64,000 nt of DNA from Talinum fruticosum (taxonomy: Eukaryota > Streptophyta > Magnoliopsida > Caryophyllales > Talinaceae): the NCBI GenBank assembly GCA_021018815.1, contig JAITYX010000022.1, forward strand, positions 62,001 through 126,000, read 5' to 3'. Below, in pieces: positions 23,021 through 35,907 of the stretch. The translations under genes were made by a program, and so were the position numbers. Position 1 is the first letter of the stretch; each line of letters starts with the position of its first letter. Below the pieces are notes generated by a model. The model was given only the letters and a program-made list of their open reading frames with translations, was not told where the DNA came from and searched no databases.

Positions 23021-23280
23021 TAAAGGATAATTGATCGATTACCCGTGGATGAATACCAAATCGAGATGATAATAAATGAAACCTTGTCTTTATATTGTAC
23101 ATTCTGATTATGATGTCAATAAATTTATAATTTTTTATTACATGAATTTTAGAAAGGGTTTAAACAAATTACATAAAATCAAAGAAAACAAAACATATAC
23201 TCTGGATAAGTTTTTTTGTTGCAAGGAAGCCATATATGAACTTCTTTTCCCCTCATAGATTGCTGACAACCACCTTTATA

Positions 23281-23625
23281 TTAATCAGACACACAACTTT
23301 TTCAAATTTTTTTAATAATTTTTTTCTTATTTTAATAAATAACTTAACTAAAGTCACTAAAATGGAAAGTATTTTTTTATTTGTGCGCATATATAATGTA
23401 TTTATTAAAGGTAATGGGAGGAAACAAACTTTGAAATAAAAGTTTTAAAAAAAATTTTAGTAAAAAATTATTTAATTAATTGAAGACACTTAAATAAATT
23501 TTTTTCCTAAAATAACTTAGCAATATTCATTTTAAAATAATTTTTTAATAGATTATTATTTTACTGCCTTTAATAATCTTCTATACTATTATTCAAATGG
23601 ATTTTTTAAAAAATTTTTAGGGACA
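23281..23625. repeat. Diverged direct repeat, copy B
   Basis: This is the second copy of the repeat at 21747-22110, in the same orientation about 1.53 kb downstream, with the shared words listed there. Many small indels show the duplication is not recent. Confidence 0.75.
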
Positions 23626-23734
23626 AAAAACTTAATACTTTAACTTCAATTCCCACCCTCAAGAAAAAGAATTAATACTTTAATTTAAATTCTCACCTTA
23701 TTTAATGCATGCTCTAATTCCTCTTACAAAACCC

Positions 23735-23870
23735 ATATATATATATATATATATATATATAGGGGAGGGTTCAAGTGAGCCTTCCTTTAGATGAGCTCAC
23801 CCATTAGGTGAGCACTTTTAATTTTAACCATTGAATTTTAATTCAATGGCTGAGATTAAAAGAGGAAATT
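23735..23870. repeat. (AT)13 tract followed by a transposon-like terminus
   Basis: A perfect AT run (23735-23760) abuts AGGGGAGGGTTCAAGTGAG, followed by a segment around ATTTTAACCATTGAATTTT and AATGGCTGAGATTAAA. This combination looks like the end of a dispersed plant element. The other end was not found. Confidence 0.4.
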
Positions 23871-23949
23871 TTCATTTTAAAAAAAAATTTATTTTATTTT
23901 TCCTGGGAGGGGAGGACTGGAAAATCATCGTCATTTTCCATCCTCTCCA

Positions 23950-24480
23950 GCCCTCCCAAGCACTCTCTCTCTCTAACTCTCGCTCTCGCTCTCGCTCTCC
24001 GGGTTGCGAAAAGAGTCCCGCCGGCGTCTACCTCGGGCCGGCAGCCTCTGTCGCTCGAATCCACGACATTGCCTCTCCGGCCGGTAGCCTCTCTCTCGCT
24101 GCCCTCCTTCCTCTCTCTCGCTGCTTCGGTTGAACGCCATCGCCCTCTCTCTCGCTGCTCCGGTCGCTAACCCCGAGTCCCATCCCTCTCTCTCTCGTTG
24201 CTCGACGCCGGCGTGATTTCTCAATAGTCGCCGACCCCCTCCCTCTCTCTCTGTCGTCGCTAACCCCCGAGCCCCTCGCTCTCTCTCTGTCGTCGCTCAC
24301 CGCGGGCGCCAATACTCGACCTCGCTCTCTCTCGTTGCTCACCGTCGGCATCCAATACCCCGACCTCGCTCTCTTTCTCTCGTTGCTCGACCGCCGGCAT
24401 CCAATACCCGAGCTTGCTCTCTCTCTCTCTCACTTTGGTGGCTCTCAAAATCGAATTGGGGAAGACAAAATTGCAGGTAT
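23950..24480 (+). repeat. CT-rich degenerate tandem repeats ending at a possible splice donor
   Basis: Between about 24180 and 24440 a unit like CGTTGCTCACCGTCGGCATC plus CAATACCCGACCTCGCTCTC recurs with variations three to five times, set in CT microsatellite. It ends in AAAATTGCAG-GTATCC at about 24478, which could be a donor. It resembles a transposon or transcript leader and recalls the repeat at 18000-18206. The ORFs across it are rich in Arg, Glu and Ser on one strand and are artefacts. Confidence 0.55.
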
Positions 24481-25537
24481 CCACTTTTTTTTTCTTGTGT
24501 ATTTTCCGGGTTGATTAATGTTGGTTTGTAACAATGTTTTGGGGTTAAAATTAATCGAAATTGGTTTTGTAATGGTTGATTGAATGGAGTTGGACCTGAA
24601 ATTGTTGTAGATTTGGTGTGCTTTGTTCGAAATCATTTGAACTTCGCTTGCAAAAATGGAGGTTGCTTTCCGAAATTTACATTTCTCTTGGCTTACATTT
24701 CATAAGTAGTAAACATCAACCGATGTAAATCGGCTATCCTATGTGAATTTGCTCGATCCTTTGTTGCTCGGCTTGGAGACTGTCCGTGCCTGGTTTTGTA
24801 ATGGATTCTCACTTAGCATATGCTCGGTTAATGGATTAAGGCATATTTGACAAGGAAGCTTCACATTTTACCTAATTTACTTTCCAAAGTCTTGATATTA
24901 GTGGATAGAATGATATCGCCTAGACCTAGTGTCTTGTTCATTGAATTTTCCGAATGCTTAGATTTCTTTCAAGAATGTGATTATTAGGAGGCTGAACGAG
25001 AAAATCATTGGAAATCTTTAGTGTTCTATTTCCCTATTTTTTTGGGTTATATTTTAATTTTCCTATGATGCTTTTACTACAATATCCTGTTGTCAATAGT
25101 TTAGTAGGTGTAGTTAGTTGGTATGATGGCTATGTCGATCAATCAGGTTTTGGGGCGGACCATGGCCACCTGCAAGATCCAAACACTTATGGACATGAGC
25201 TAAGGAGAAATTAGTATCTTGAAAAATTGATCGGATCAAAACCCCTATTTCTTTTTCATTTAAAAGCACTCCAACTTCAGGGATTTGTGTTAGTCACATC
25301 ATGGAATGATGGCTTCCTTGTTTCGATCTTGCATGGCTATTGACTCTAGTAATATGTTCTTATTTGCGAGAATGTTTTAGGTAACTGGAGTTCAAAAATA
25401 TTTGCAATAGCCTTGCTGGCATCAGGATAGAGCTCCACTATAACAGGAACATATGCTTGCTCAATATGTTATGCGGATATGTCAATTAATTGCTGCTTGC
25501 TTGAATTTGTGCTTGTTGGCACAATTATAACTGTCTC
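24481..25537. other. No gene recognised
   Basis: This is moderately AT-rich unique-looking sequence. It could be an intron following the possible donor at 24478, but no downstream exon with a domain was found. Confidence 0.5.
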
Positions 25538-25679
25538 GTGCCACGGTGAGAATGGATGAACACTATAGCCCTTATTTGCTTCTTCTTATTAAGTGGGTTC
25601 TTTTGATATGGTATTCTTCATATGTCTGTCAACTTAGACACTTTCGAGTTTGTGCCACAGTGAGAATGGATGAACACTA
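25538..25679. repeat. 28-bp direct repeat pair
   Basis: The unit GTGCCAC(G/A)GTGAGAATGG plus ATGAACACTA occurs at 25538-25565 and 25652-25679 with one mismatch, 114 bp apart. Confidence 0.85.
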
Positions 25680-25767
25680 CTTGCTTTTTCATTGAACACA
25701 AAAGTCAAAACGATTGTTGCAACTCTCTTGCTTTTACATTTAACACACATGTCTATGAAACCTTGGA

Positions 25768-25840
25768 CGCCTATTAGCTCAATTGGTAGAGCATTTGTGT
25801 TATTACACAAAAGATGTGGGTTCAAATCCCACATAGGCTG
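25768..25840 (+). tRNA. tRNA-like sequence, probably a pseudogene or SINE head
   Basis: The 73-nt segment has the spacing of a tRNA. The acceptor strands 25768-25774 and 25833-25839 pair at six of seven positions (1:72 mismatched). The D arm is perfect, GCTC-AATTGGTA-GAGC. The T arm is perfect, GTGGG-TTCAAAT-CCCAC. Box A (TAGCTCAATTGGTAGAG) and box B (GGTTCAAATCC) are intact. In standard numbering the anticodon stem pairs poorly. The alternative fold TTTGTG/CACAAA leaves a non-standard loop, so no anticodon can be assigned. There is no T-run terminator close downstream. A degenerate tRNA gene or the head of a SINE is more likely than a working tRNA. Confidence 0.5.
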
Positions 25841-25872
25841 AAAACAAAACTAAAACATGCTTAAAAGTCGAC

Positions 25873-26305
25873 CGAATAAGTGCAGTTGCTAGCAAGTTCA
25901 GTCTAGAATAGAACAAGTGCCGTTGCTAGCAAGACATGCGCGTAAAAGTTGAAAGAAGTTTATTTTTGAGCAGCCAGGGCTACATACACACCTAAAAATG
26001 AAGTTAGAAGGTTATACCATAGAGGAAAGAGTAGTAAAAGCAAGAGTTTCGATTTTAGCATAATGAGTTCCTAATTTTCAGTAGAATTTTTAATTTTTCG
26101 GATATTTTTTCCATTTATTGGTATGTAATATTTGAGGTAGTTTTTAGTTATATTTTACACATCTTATGATGGATATGCCCTCCAATTGATCGAATAAGTG
26201 GAGTTGCTAGCAAGTTCAGTCTAGGATAGAACAAGTGCCGTTGCTAGCAAGACATGCGCGTAAAAGTTGAAAGAAGTTTATTTTTGAGCAGCCAGTGGCT
26301 ACATC
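25873..26305. repeat. 114-bp direct repeat pair with internal sub-repeats
   Basis: Copies lie at 25873-25986 and 26191-26305, same orientation, 318 bp apart, with only a few differences. Each copy contains the word AAGTG(C/G)(A/C)GTTGCTAGCAAG twice. The high identity suggests a recent local duplication. No coding or transposon domain is visible. Confidence 0.85.
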
Positions 26306-28920
26306 ATTGGACACGACCAACCCGTGCCGGCTACTGGTTGGGCAGGTGTCAACTCTTCGCTTGTAAGGTCCGTTTTCAACGCCCTTTGGGCCATGTTCGT
26401 CGTTTCTTGCCTCGAACCGCACATTTACGAGCCTAAAAACACCATTAGACTTCACATATCCAACAATGGTGTTCTTTATAACTAATCTGGACCTAAAAAA
26501 GTTAGTGTTTAATTTTTCTAAATTTTGTGTTTTGAATAGAGTTGATGTTTGATATTTATTCATGTTGTGCTTTGTTTTTACTGGTGGTGTATGAACTCCT
26601 TATTCAATTATACAGCTATACATGAGACAAATAAATCATGATACCATAACCTTATTTTGTGACAACTACGTTATTGCTTATTCTTTTCTATCCACATTTA
26701 CCTATTAGATATTTCTACTAAAAGATGTGGTAGCCTAGTTAGTTTCATTTCCACCTTTTATACTCTCCACTAAGGTTCAGATTTAGGGAAACAAAATATT
26801 TTTGTTTGGAGAAACCCGATTTGTCTTGACATGTTGGAATCTACTTTCCTAGGTTTGGACTTGTTGTGTTTCACTGGATTGTTTTGAGATAAATATATAA
26901 CCGCAATCGATTAGCCCCACTCATCCTTGTGAAAGAAAACTTATTAACCACATACACTTCATTGCCATCTACCATCTATTTTTGATTGGGAGATTGACAA
27001 GAAGTCTCTCAGGTTGAAGAAAAAATTCCATCATAATTTAACCTAAATTTGTTATTAAAAATGATCTAAAATTATGAAATTACTGGGATTAAAATCTTTA
27101 ATAGGACTTTAATACATTGAACAATATATGAGATTTTATTCTAACTAGCCTGAAGGACCCATGAGGTTTATGAAATTTAGGTCATTTTGTGGGGGTTTTT
27201 TTTTTTTTATGTATTTAAGTGATTTTTCCATTTTTTATTTTAAGTTGAGGTTTTGTGTTCTTGGCGAGTTTGTACTATTAGAGAGAGTTTGCATTGATGG
27301 ATCCAAGCATATTTCGGGGACTAAGCGTATCTTCTCTTCTCTCTTTTTTTTTATAATTAATTTATCTATTTAATTTGTAATTAGACGTTAATTGTAATTA
27401 TGTTTGAGAAATTTTCTTTAATCCATGGTCTAGGATTCGCAGCCGAACCCTTTGAAACTTTGTTGTTTGTATATAATTTTATAGATTTGATATATAAGTA
27501 AACGATTTGGCCGATTTCATGCTTGTCTTAGAGTTTGAATAAAGTACTCAAAGTGAAGTTTCACAATAATGTTAGACTTGTTTGTTTGAAATTCGTAAAA
27601 AGGCTCACCATTTGGGAGAGCCTTATGGTTAATATCCATGCTTAATAATCTAGAACAATTAAAAATCACAAAAGTAGGGCCTTATTAATTTTCGGCTTTA
27701 ATTAGGTTTTTACCTTCATTTGATTGGTTGTTATTTTATTCAACTTTAAATTCTAAAAAATAGCGTGAGTCGCTTAGCAAATTTGGAGCAGAAAAAATTT
27801 AGTATTTTAACTTTACATGTGAAATTTGATATATTCGGTGACAACCATGCACTTATACATTTATCAAGTTTTTGGGACCGTTATCCGAAACACAGGTGTC
27901 AAATGTTGAGTTTTTTCAATACGTTTAAATAAGCATTTTATTTTTTCTAAAAAAAAGTACGATGCCTATTTTCCTTAAGAGTACTCCACTTGATGAAATT
28001 GCTAGGCCATGAGTTGATACAATCATACAAGCAATTTTATTATATTTTATTTGATTTTGTTTTTTGAAAATAATAATAATAATAATAATGTGCTAGGACT
28101 GGATTGGTCGTATCAGTAGACTGTAGATGAGATATTTGTATAGTCTTTCTCTAATCTGCATATCATTGCCTATCTTATCTTATACAATATAATCATTTCT
28201 TGCACTATTTTTTAATCCAACAAAAAAAAACCCTCTATAAAATGTGTTCCTGCCTATTCAACATATTTTAAATTTTAAATTCAACAATTTATCTAATACA
28301 ATCAAGTGAAATATGCTTATCGAAAGTATTGGTTAACCTGTTTGTCTCCTTACCGTAAAAAAGAAAGAAAAAAGTAATTTTTTTAATGTAAAAATGATGA
28401 TTGTTATTAAGGAATTGATAATGTTATATCAAGCAGTTTTTTTAATTGAGGATAGAGTAGGGATGACAATGGATCGGGTTCAAGTTGACCCAAATCCGTT
28501 TAATTTTTTTGAACTTGGACCAAGATTCAATCTGGATCCGTCGGGTGCGTGAAGTATGGACCCACACCCGGATTCGTTGGGTAGACCCACACTCGCATTC
28601 ATTGGGTCCGTGGGTCCAGTGGGTCCTAAACGGGTCCTTAATGGGTGTAAATTATTTCAAACTAAAATTATTAAATATGTCTTTGAACATTGACGAGTTA
28701 TTGTATAACTTCATAAATCTTTGTGTGATATAATAGATCCAACCTAAAGGAAATATCACTTTGATTGAGTCATATGAAATTCCATTGTTGAATCATTGCT
28801 CATCAAAATCAATGACACTAATTGATAAAATTATCAAAAATATATTCTTCAATCGAATCAACAATTCTAATAAAATTTGTGTGTATTGGCAAGAGAAATA
28901 ACTCGTATATAGGCAAGAAA
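26306..28920. other. Gene-free AT-rich region
   Basis: No exon with a recognisable domain was seen. A short AAT microsatellite lies at about 28069-28090, and a GGATC/GGGTCC-rich patch at about 28470-28640 has the word style of other dispersed patches in the window (about 51.0 and 63.1 kb). Confidence 0.5.
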
Positions 28921-28921
28921 C

Positions 28922-29030
28922 AAGACTCTCACAAGAAAGAGAGAAACTCTAACAACTCTCACAAAAAGGACGAAATACAAACTCTCACAAGAAAAGGAAA
29001 ATCCAAACCCTCATAAAAAGGAGAGAAAAT
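28922..29030. repeat. Imperfect tandem repeat of about 28 bp
   Basis: Four degenerate units of the type ACTCTCACAAGAAA plus GGAGAAA follow one another. No function is evident. Confidence 0.65.
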
Positions 29031-29599
29031 TTATTAGAAAAATACATTCAAATTTTGATTCGATTGAATAAATTGAAATAAAAAAACTTATACTTAGCTG
29101 TAACAAGGTCAATAGTAGCCCTAATACTATAGAAAAGGAAAAAAAAAAGTAGTGGATATAGAATTGAAGTTTAGAGAGGAACAGGGGATAGAAAAGGAAA
29201 ACAGGGTGGATAAGGATAAACTATTGTCATCAATTGATGTATTTATTTGCATATGGTCTTGTTGCGCTTATTAGGATGTAAGGTATATGTCTTGGACTCT
29301 CGTTATTATAATGGATTTGGTTGCTCATTACTACCAATTGATTTTTTGATCTTGTTGTTACTTCTCTAATATCGACGTTCTCATCCTATATTTATTTTAT
29401 TATTTTTTTAATGGATACAACGTTTTTCTAATAAAAAGGAGATGAAAACTATAAAAATTCTTAAATCAAATAAAAATCTGATTTTTCATGTTTTTCAAAT
29501 TTAAATTCATCTATACATCTGTTTGGGATGTGCTTTTCACCGCATGACAAACGTTAGAAGAGGTGGAGTGGGAATATTTTGTGGTTGTCACATGGGGGT

Positions 29600-29975
29600 G
29601 TGGATGGTGTTTGGGGATGAGGTCGCGCTGCTTGGAAGGTGGATGAAGGGGTAATTGCTTATGCTAGAGGGTCCCGAGAAACACAAGACAAGGTATAAGT
29701 GCCAACTGTGGGGCTGCCGAGGATATCAAGGCTCCCCGACTGCAGGGGTCCATGAGGTCAATTTTGATGCCATTAAGCTGGATTATTGGGGTGATGGCCG
29801 GGGCTTAGTGGTGCGTGATTGTGATAGGGACATTGTCCCTCTTGTGCGGCGCAAGATGTGGGTTTTTAGGGTCTAAAGATTGGAAAAAATACGAGCTTGT
29901 AGATTCGCTGTACTTGAAGTGCTTAAGAGGGATGTAAATTGCATTGAGATTGAATGCGATTATATGACTTATATC
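29600..29975 (+). pseudogene. RNase H-like fragment of a non-LTR retrotransposon
   Basis: The frame at 29655-29876 contains SPTAGVHEVNFDAIKLDYWG then GRGLVVRDCDRDIV, which follows the RVT_3 (RNase H-like) pattern of plant LINE and LINE-derived ORFs (GxxKVNFDAA ... GxGxVVRD). Further scraps in other frames continue to about 29975 (LEVLKRDVNCIEIE-like). It is short, frameshifted and without the reverse transcriptase part, so it is a remnant. Confidence 0.6.
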
Positions 29976-30558
29976 TAAGTTTAGAAAGAAGACTCCATTA
30001 GCTTTTGATATTGACAATCATTGCTGATATTTTTATGCTTTGTTTGTCTTTTGTTTATTGTATTTTCCATTTGCTAGAAAAGGGGATACGGTAGGCTTAT
30101 TATTTAACTTATCTTCAACTCTTATAACTCGGTTACTTCGAGTTTGGCATAGTTTTAAATATTTATAATTTTGCTAAATAATTTAGTATTTTTAATAACA
30201 ATTTTTTAAAAAAACATAGACAAGCTTCCAAATAACATAACAATAATAATTAATTCAACTTCTCTAGTGACAAAAAAAGTCAACACAACCTACCGAGATC
30301 AGTAAAAAATTTATCAGAAAAAGTATTACTTATGATATCGCTTTATTTCCTTTTCAAAATGCTATATGCTACTACCATTTTGTAACAAAAAGCTGTGATA
30401 ATGGAAAATTAATATAAACAATAAAATCTTTAACAAACATTTAATCATAAAAATTAAGTTGGCATTCTAATTAAAGCAGATAATTAACTCATATATACAA
30501 TACAACGTCAAAATCACGTTACAGAATAGTGATACATATAATAACTAGAGTAAGAGTA

Positions 30559-31182
30559 TCCCAAATCTCGCCCACTGTGTAAATATTCCATTGAATTTGT
30601 TATCTACCATTTGCATTTATATGTTTGTATTTTGTGTAGGATGAAAGTAGTGGATCGAAGAAGGTGGAGATAATATTGAGCAATGTCATCCAAGGCTTTC
30701 ACCTTTCTAGTGCAAGCGGACAAGACAACAACCACAACTCTACCAACTCAATCATATATAATGTTCAAAATGTTTTTTATTCTACAAGTTCTATATATAC
30801 ACACACACTAAGATGAAAGTAGAAAATTTCGGGATAACTTTAAATTTTCTGCTAATAAAGAATCAAGATTAAAGAGAGCAACCAATATATTTTTCAAACC
30901 TTTTAATTGATCTTTTTTCACTATTTAAATCGCATAATAAATTGCCTCCGTTTCTTTCAAATGGAAATAAATCTTCCCCTAATAAGTTGATTACATGAGA
31001 CATGCTAAATTTATCTTTAACAAAGGAAAGAAAGAAAAAGGGAGGGAAATCAACGTGTTATACCAATTAAATTGAAAATTTTTAGGAAGCTTAGAGTTTT
31101 TGCGCACTTATACGCTCCCCTCAAATGTGATGTGACGGACCCTACGTCACATTTTCTTTTACACAGTGGGCGAGATTTGGGA
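30559..31182. repeat. 25-bp perfect inverted repeats enclosing 574 bp
   Basis: The left arm at 30559-30583 begins TCCCAAATCTCGCCCACTGT. The right arm at 31158-31182 is its exact reverse complement. This is the geometry of a non-autonomous DNA transposon, but the flanks show no target duplication and the interior has no related inner symmetry. It could be a MITE with eroded flanks, or two scraps of one repeat in opposite orientation. Confidence 0.6.
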
Positions 31183-34100
31183 GGGAGGCGTGAGTGAAGG
31201 CCCGGGCCGCTTCCTCCGTTGTCTCGAGCCACATGCACACATTTTATTGATTTTTTAAAGATTTTTTAATTTTAAAAAATGAAAGTTATGTGTTATAGTG
31301 TAGTTCCAAGATAATATTTTTTGGTGGACCTTGATTGTGAATCTTCCATTGTAGAAGCAAAATTTGGAAGAGAAAAAAAAGACTTTTAAGTAATGTGTCA
31401 ATGTAGGTCCCATCAGGTGAATATAAAATTAATCCTTACACTCCGGTACTCTTACTTACCCAATCAATCTATGATATGATCCAAAGAAGAACTAACTAAT
31501 TTGATAAATTCCTTACATTAAAAAAATTCTTTTTTGTTTGTAAATATTTCAAAAATCTTTACTTAACTATCATATATAAAGACAATATTTTAATTTTTTT
31601 ATCTTTATTTTTTAATCAAATATTTTATCAAAAAATACTTCTGTTATAAATATTTATTATGGAAGCTGTAATTTTAAATATGATAATAAATATTTACTTA
31701 TTAGGCTGGTAGTAGCTCATGCTCCTCGGTATATATGAATTACACATGCGAATTTTCTAAAACACATATGAAAATGAAAAAACTAACATGTACTCATAAA
31801 CACACATCCACATGTTAAAAATGTTAAATAGAATTTTTTTTCGTTGACAGATGAAGACTTTAATAAATCTTTTTTCTTAATTACATGTTATATCTGATTC
31901 ACCCATCATGTTTAGGCCAGATCCCAAATCATGTTTCAAACATATAAACAATGCTGGCCAGAAATTTTGAATCATATCTCATTGAGTTAAGGTAAATATT
32001 TTTATTAACACTGGTAAAAGTTTGGGTTAGGTCAAAATTAGGTTTAAAAATTGGCCGTTGGACAGAAAATTTTGTCCAATATCTGATTTTTTCAGTCGAA
32101 CAATTCGGACAAGCGTAAATTCAAGTTAAAAAAGTTTCGGATAACATAAATAGGAAAATTTTATGTCCAATCGTACAAAAAGTCATATCTAGATTCCCTT
32201 TTTCGGGTCGGACAAATTCGAGTAATCGGATCGGACGAAATTTTATCGCGCTAATTCTAATCAAGATTATTTGAATGCATGTCTGTTGAATAAGTCAACT
32301 TATACTTTTGTTTGTTCGAATAGAGTACAAAGGTTAATGTAGGCGAAATTCATACCCAAATTTCTAATAACAACACATACAGTAACTATCAGTTGAACTA
32401 ACCGACATCCACTGCTTTACTCGTTTTTAAAACACGTGTATAAAAGGCTCTAAACTTTGTGCAAACGTTTTTTTTGGTTTTTTTTTTTTTAATTTTTAAT
32501 TGGGGGTTGTTGCTGCATTTGGGGTCCATTAAATTCTGAGGTATGTCAAATTAGAAGGCATCTTTTTCTGTGTCTTTACAGGGATGATTTCCATTTGGGC
32601 ATCCACAAGCTTGGATTCATACACAGCATGTATATATTTACAATTGGTTAGGTTGGTGGTGAAAGTTGTTACTATTATATTTAATCCTATCTTTCCGCGG
32701 CCTACAAAGGAGCCTAATTAAGCCTAATTAAGCTTAATTAAGCTCATGCCCTCTCCTCTTTCTTTCATTGGTTGTGGTTTCATATAACTTATATAATTAA
32801 TTAAACAAATAATTAAGCTGTGGACTCAATTTTGTTGTTTTGCATAAAATTAAGAAGAAACTATCTTTTGTTCCTTTAGTTTGTGTTTGTGCTTCTTTAT
32901 TTCCACCTTTTCTAATGACAATCTTAAAAGAATATGCTCTTCTTTTCCTTTAAAATTCTTAGTTAGTTTTTTTTTTTTGGGATAGTATATAGAAATGTGA
33001 AAAGTACGGAAAATATAGAAATAGGAAACTTTAAAATATAAATAGAAATATAAATTAGGTAGAAGTTTTTTTAATCGAAATAAGAAGAGTATTATTAGAT
33101 TAAATTTAGTTCTTTAAGGGCAATAGCTTCTTGAGAAAATTTTTTACAGTATAATTGTTCAAACTTATTTTCTGAATAAAGTCCGACAATCAAGTGAACC
33201 ATAGTATTTCCCCCTCTTGTAACATAACAAGCAAGCTAATGTCTTCTAGTATAAAATCAATAGGAGCTCTACCTCTACCCTCTTCCCTTCATGGAGCTTG
33301 GAAATTAGAAGTTAAGGAAAAAGATTAGGTTCTTAATATCTTTTATATCATATATTTACTTTTAGATAAGACTCATTTATTTTTTAAAAGAATATTTTAT
33401 TATCATTTTTCTATTAGTTTATTATGTACATAGAGCATATGTAGAGCGAGAGTTGTAACACATAGCATGGAGATTACTTAGAGTTGACTATTATCTAACA
33501 TCTTAATAATGCATCGACAAAATGAATTTTAAATGGTTTTAAAAAAAATACTAAAATGCATCTTTCTAATTTCCAGACAATAAATTTCTAAGAATTCTAT
33601 AGTTAAACATGCATTTTATAACAGTATTATGAACAACTATGAGCGACCTCTTAAGAAATTTTTTAGATGATATGAGCAATGACAAAACAGGTCGAAAAAA
33701 TTTGTAATGATTTGTAAGGTTAGTTATTGATTTTTAAAACTAATCTCAATAATTATTATCAGCAAAGACCGTGGTCGGGGTGTTACATATTATTCAAAGT
33801 AATTTAGCCAAACTACTTTATTTGCTTCAAAAAAAAAAAAAACATTCAAAGTCCATATATATGAAGTTATCACAATTGTGTCGAGATCATTTGGAAACTT
33901 GATGATACAAATGAAAAACAATTGGAAAAAGTAAGATGAATTTTTGCACATTATTGCCATTGCTTTTTATTTTTTATTTTTTTATTTTATAAAAAAGTGC
34001 TCCCCAAGCTTCAACCATGCTCCTTTAATTGAGGACACTAGCCTCATTGTCTCACACCTATATATATATCTATTGGGTATGAGGCAGTAGTGAGCTTCTA

Positions 34101-35110
34101 GCAAATTATCTTTCCAACTAAAGTTCATACTTATTCCATGAAAGGTTCAACTTTTTCTTTAAATTCACATGCATGCCAATATTAAAAGTTTTATTATATT
34201 TATTTATTATTTTTATATAATTATTCTTTTTACGGATACATATTTTAAGATTTGAGGACTTGTAAATCTAACATCTCGATTATACGTAGTTATAAATTAT
34301 AACTTCAATTACTTCACTTAAAATAATTTTTATTTTTTTCAATAATTATCCAGCCATAAAAGTTAAAAGTTCAAATTTCCAAGAACTAAGTCGGTAAACT
34401 AGTACTAAGATAATCTCTGTTTACAAGAAGTCCCAGTTCCTATAATCTATCACTAAATTAAGCATTTCTATTGTTTTGTGGTTTAAAAAAAAGGATTATT
34501 TTCAAAGATTTATGGATTTGTCCGTAAAATTTTGTATGAATTAGTTGCCATTGTATTTTATTTGTCTTAGTTTACACTTAAATGTAGAAAATTAAATTAT
34601 AAATTATGCGGATGTTATTCTCATATTTCATTTCACTATTATATATAATATATAAGACATTTGACTTATAAATGGAGTACTTTTACAATATTGGCTATTA
34701 ATAATTTGATATACTGTGATATGATTGAAAATTCACTAGAACTTTCAAAATTTTATTTGGTATTCAAGTTTTTAAAAGAATTCTTAAAATTTATAAAGAT
34801 ATCCGCCCCCCTCCAAAAAAAGATCTTTGAAATTTGTAGGTAATTAATCTTGAAATTCATTAGTGAAAGCTTGTGATTCATAAAGCAACATAAAAATTCT
34901 ATGAGAAATATGAAATTTATATAGATAGAAAAATTAATAAAAATATTCAAAATAGAAAAACATAAAGATAGCGACAAGATCAATTGAAAAATAATATCAT
35001 TGTTTGTACATGCTTTAAAATATCTTTTTTGTGAAAGCAAAAGTTTCTCCCTTGATTATGTGCAGTCGCTCTCGATTCAAATTGGTAAACCTTTTGAGAG
35101 ACTTTTTATA
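31183..35110. other. Gene-free AT-rich region
   Basis: About 4 kb with no supported gene. It contains A- and T-runs, and the words AGCCTAATTAAGCTTAATTA near 32712-32740. Nothing else stood out. Confidence 0.5.
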
Positions 35111-35112
35111 TA

Positions 35113-35348
35113 CACTCTATCCATATAAATTAGACAATTTTCATTAGTTTTTCCTTTAAAATGACGTTTATAATTCACACCCATAATTACAAAGTCTATG
35201 TCATATTCTTAGTCAAAATTCTAACAATCACAAAAATAGATTAATTTAGAGATAAAAATAGTAATTAATGAAAATTGAAATGTGATTAATTAAAATGAAA
35301 TGGAAAAATAGTTAAGTAATTAGGTTATTTTGACTTCTTGGTCGGAGG
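35113..35348. mobile_element. Possible Stowaway-like MITE
   Basis: The left end TA-CACTCTATCCATATAAATT and the right end, reverse-complemented TA-CCTCCGACCAAGAAGTC, resemble degenerate Stowaway ends (CTCCCTCCG type), with TA on both flanks. The interior is AT-rich and non-coding. Confidence 0.45.
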
Positions 35349-35867
35349 TAATGTACATGTGTGCTTGCATTAATAGTTAATTAGTGAACCCAGTGGAGGT
35401 TTAAATAATTATTCGTGGCATAGGAGTATATATCATTACTTTAATTAAAAATATTTTTAAAATAGTTAAAATTGTACCACAGATTGCACTTTTTTTCTTT
35501 TTTTTTTTTTTTGCGGTTTTCACTAGCGTCAAATATTATATTACCACTTGCGTAGTTTTCCAGTGCTATTTTGATTTTTTTTTCTAGGTCAAAAATTAAT
35601 TTTCCATTTTTATAATGAACTCCAGTTTTGAATTGATGGTCGGAGGTTTTGATGTTTAGCCACACATATTCAGCCAAAAAATTGAGGCTAGCTAATATAT
35701 GTCTACAAGGTAACATGGGAGAGAATGATGTAAATAATATTTAGAGTTGGTTGGAATTAGCATTTATAATTATCAATATCTCATAACATCTTATAATAGT
35801 TATAATAACTTATATCAGGCATAGCCGTTATAAAAATTACTCCCTATAACCGCTAATTATAATTTTA

Positions 35868-35868
<1 letters not shown>

Positions 35869-35907
<39 letters not shown>

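Noticed and set aside
23973..24484. Overlapping Arg/Glu-rich minus-strand ORFs
   Set aside because: They arise from CT-microsatellite DNA, as several frames are open at once with low-complexity composition.
35441..35716. Minus-strand ORF starting MLPCRHILASL, recalling a SWIM-type zinc finger
   Set aside because: Only a CRH fragment matches. The paired upstream cysteines are missing, and the rest is AT-driven Lys/Asn/Ile sequence.
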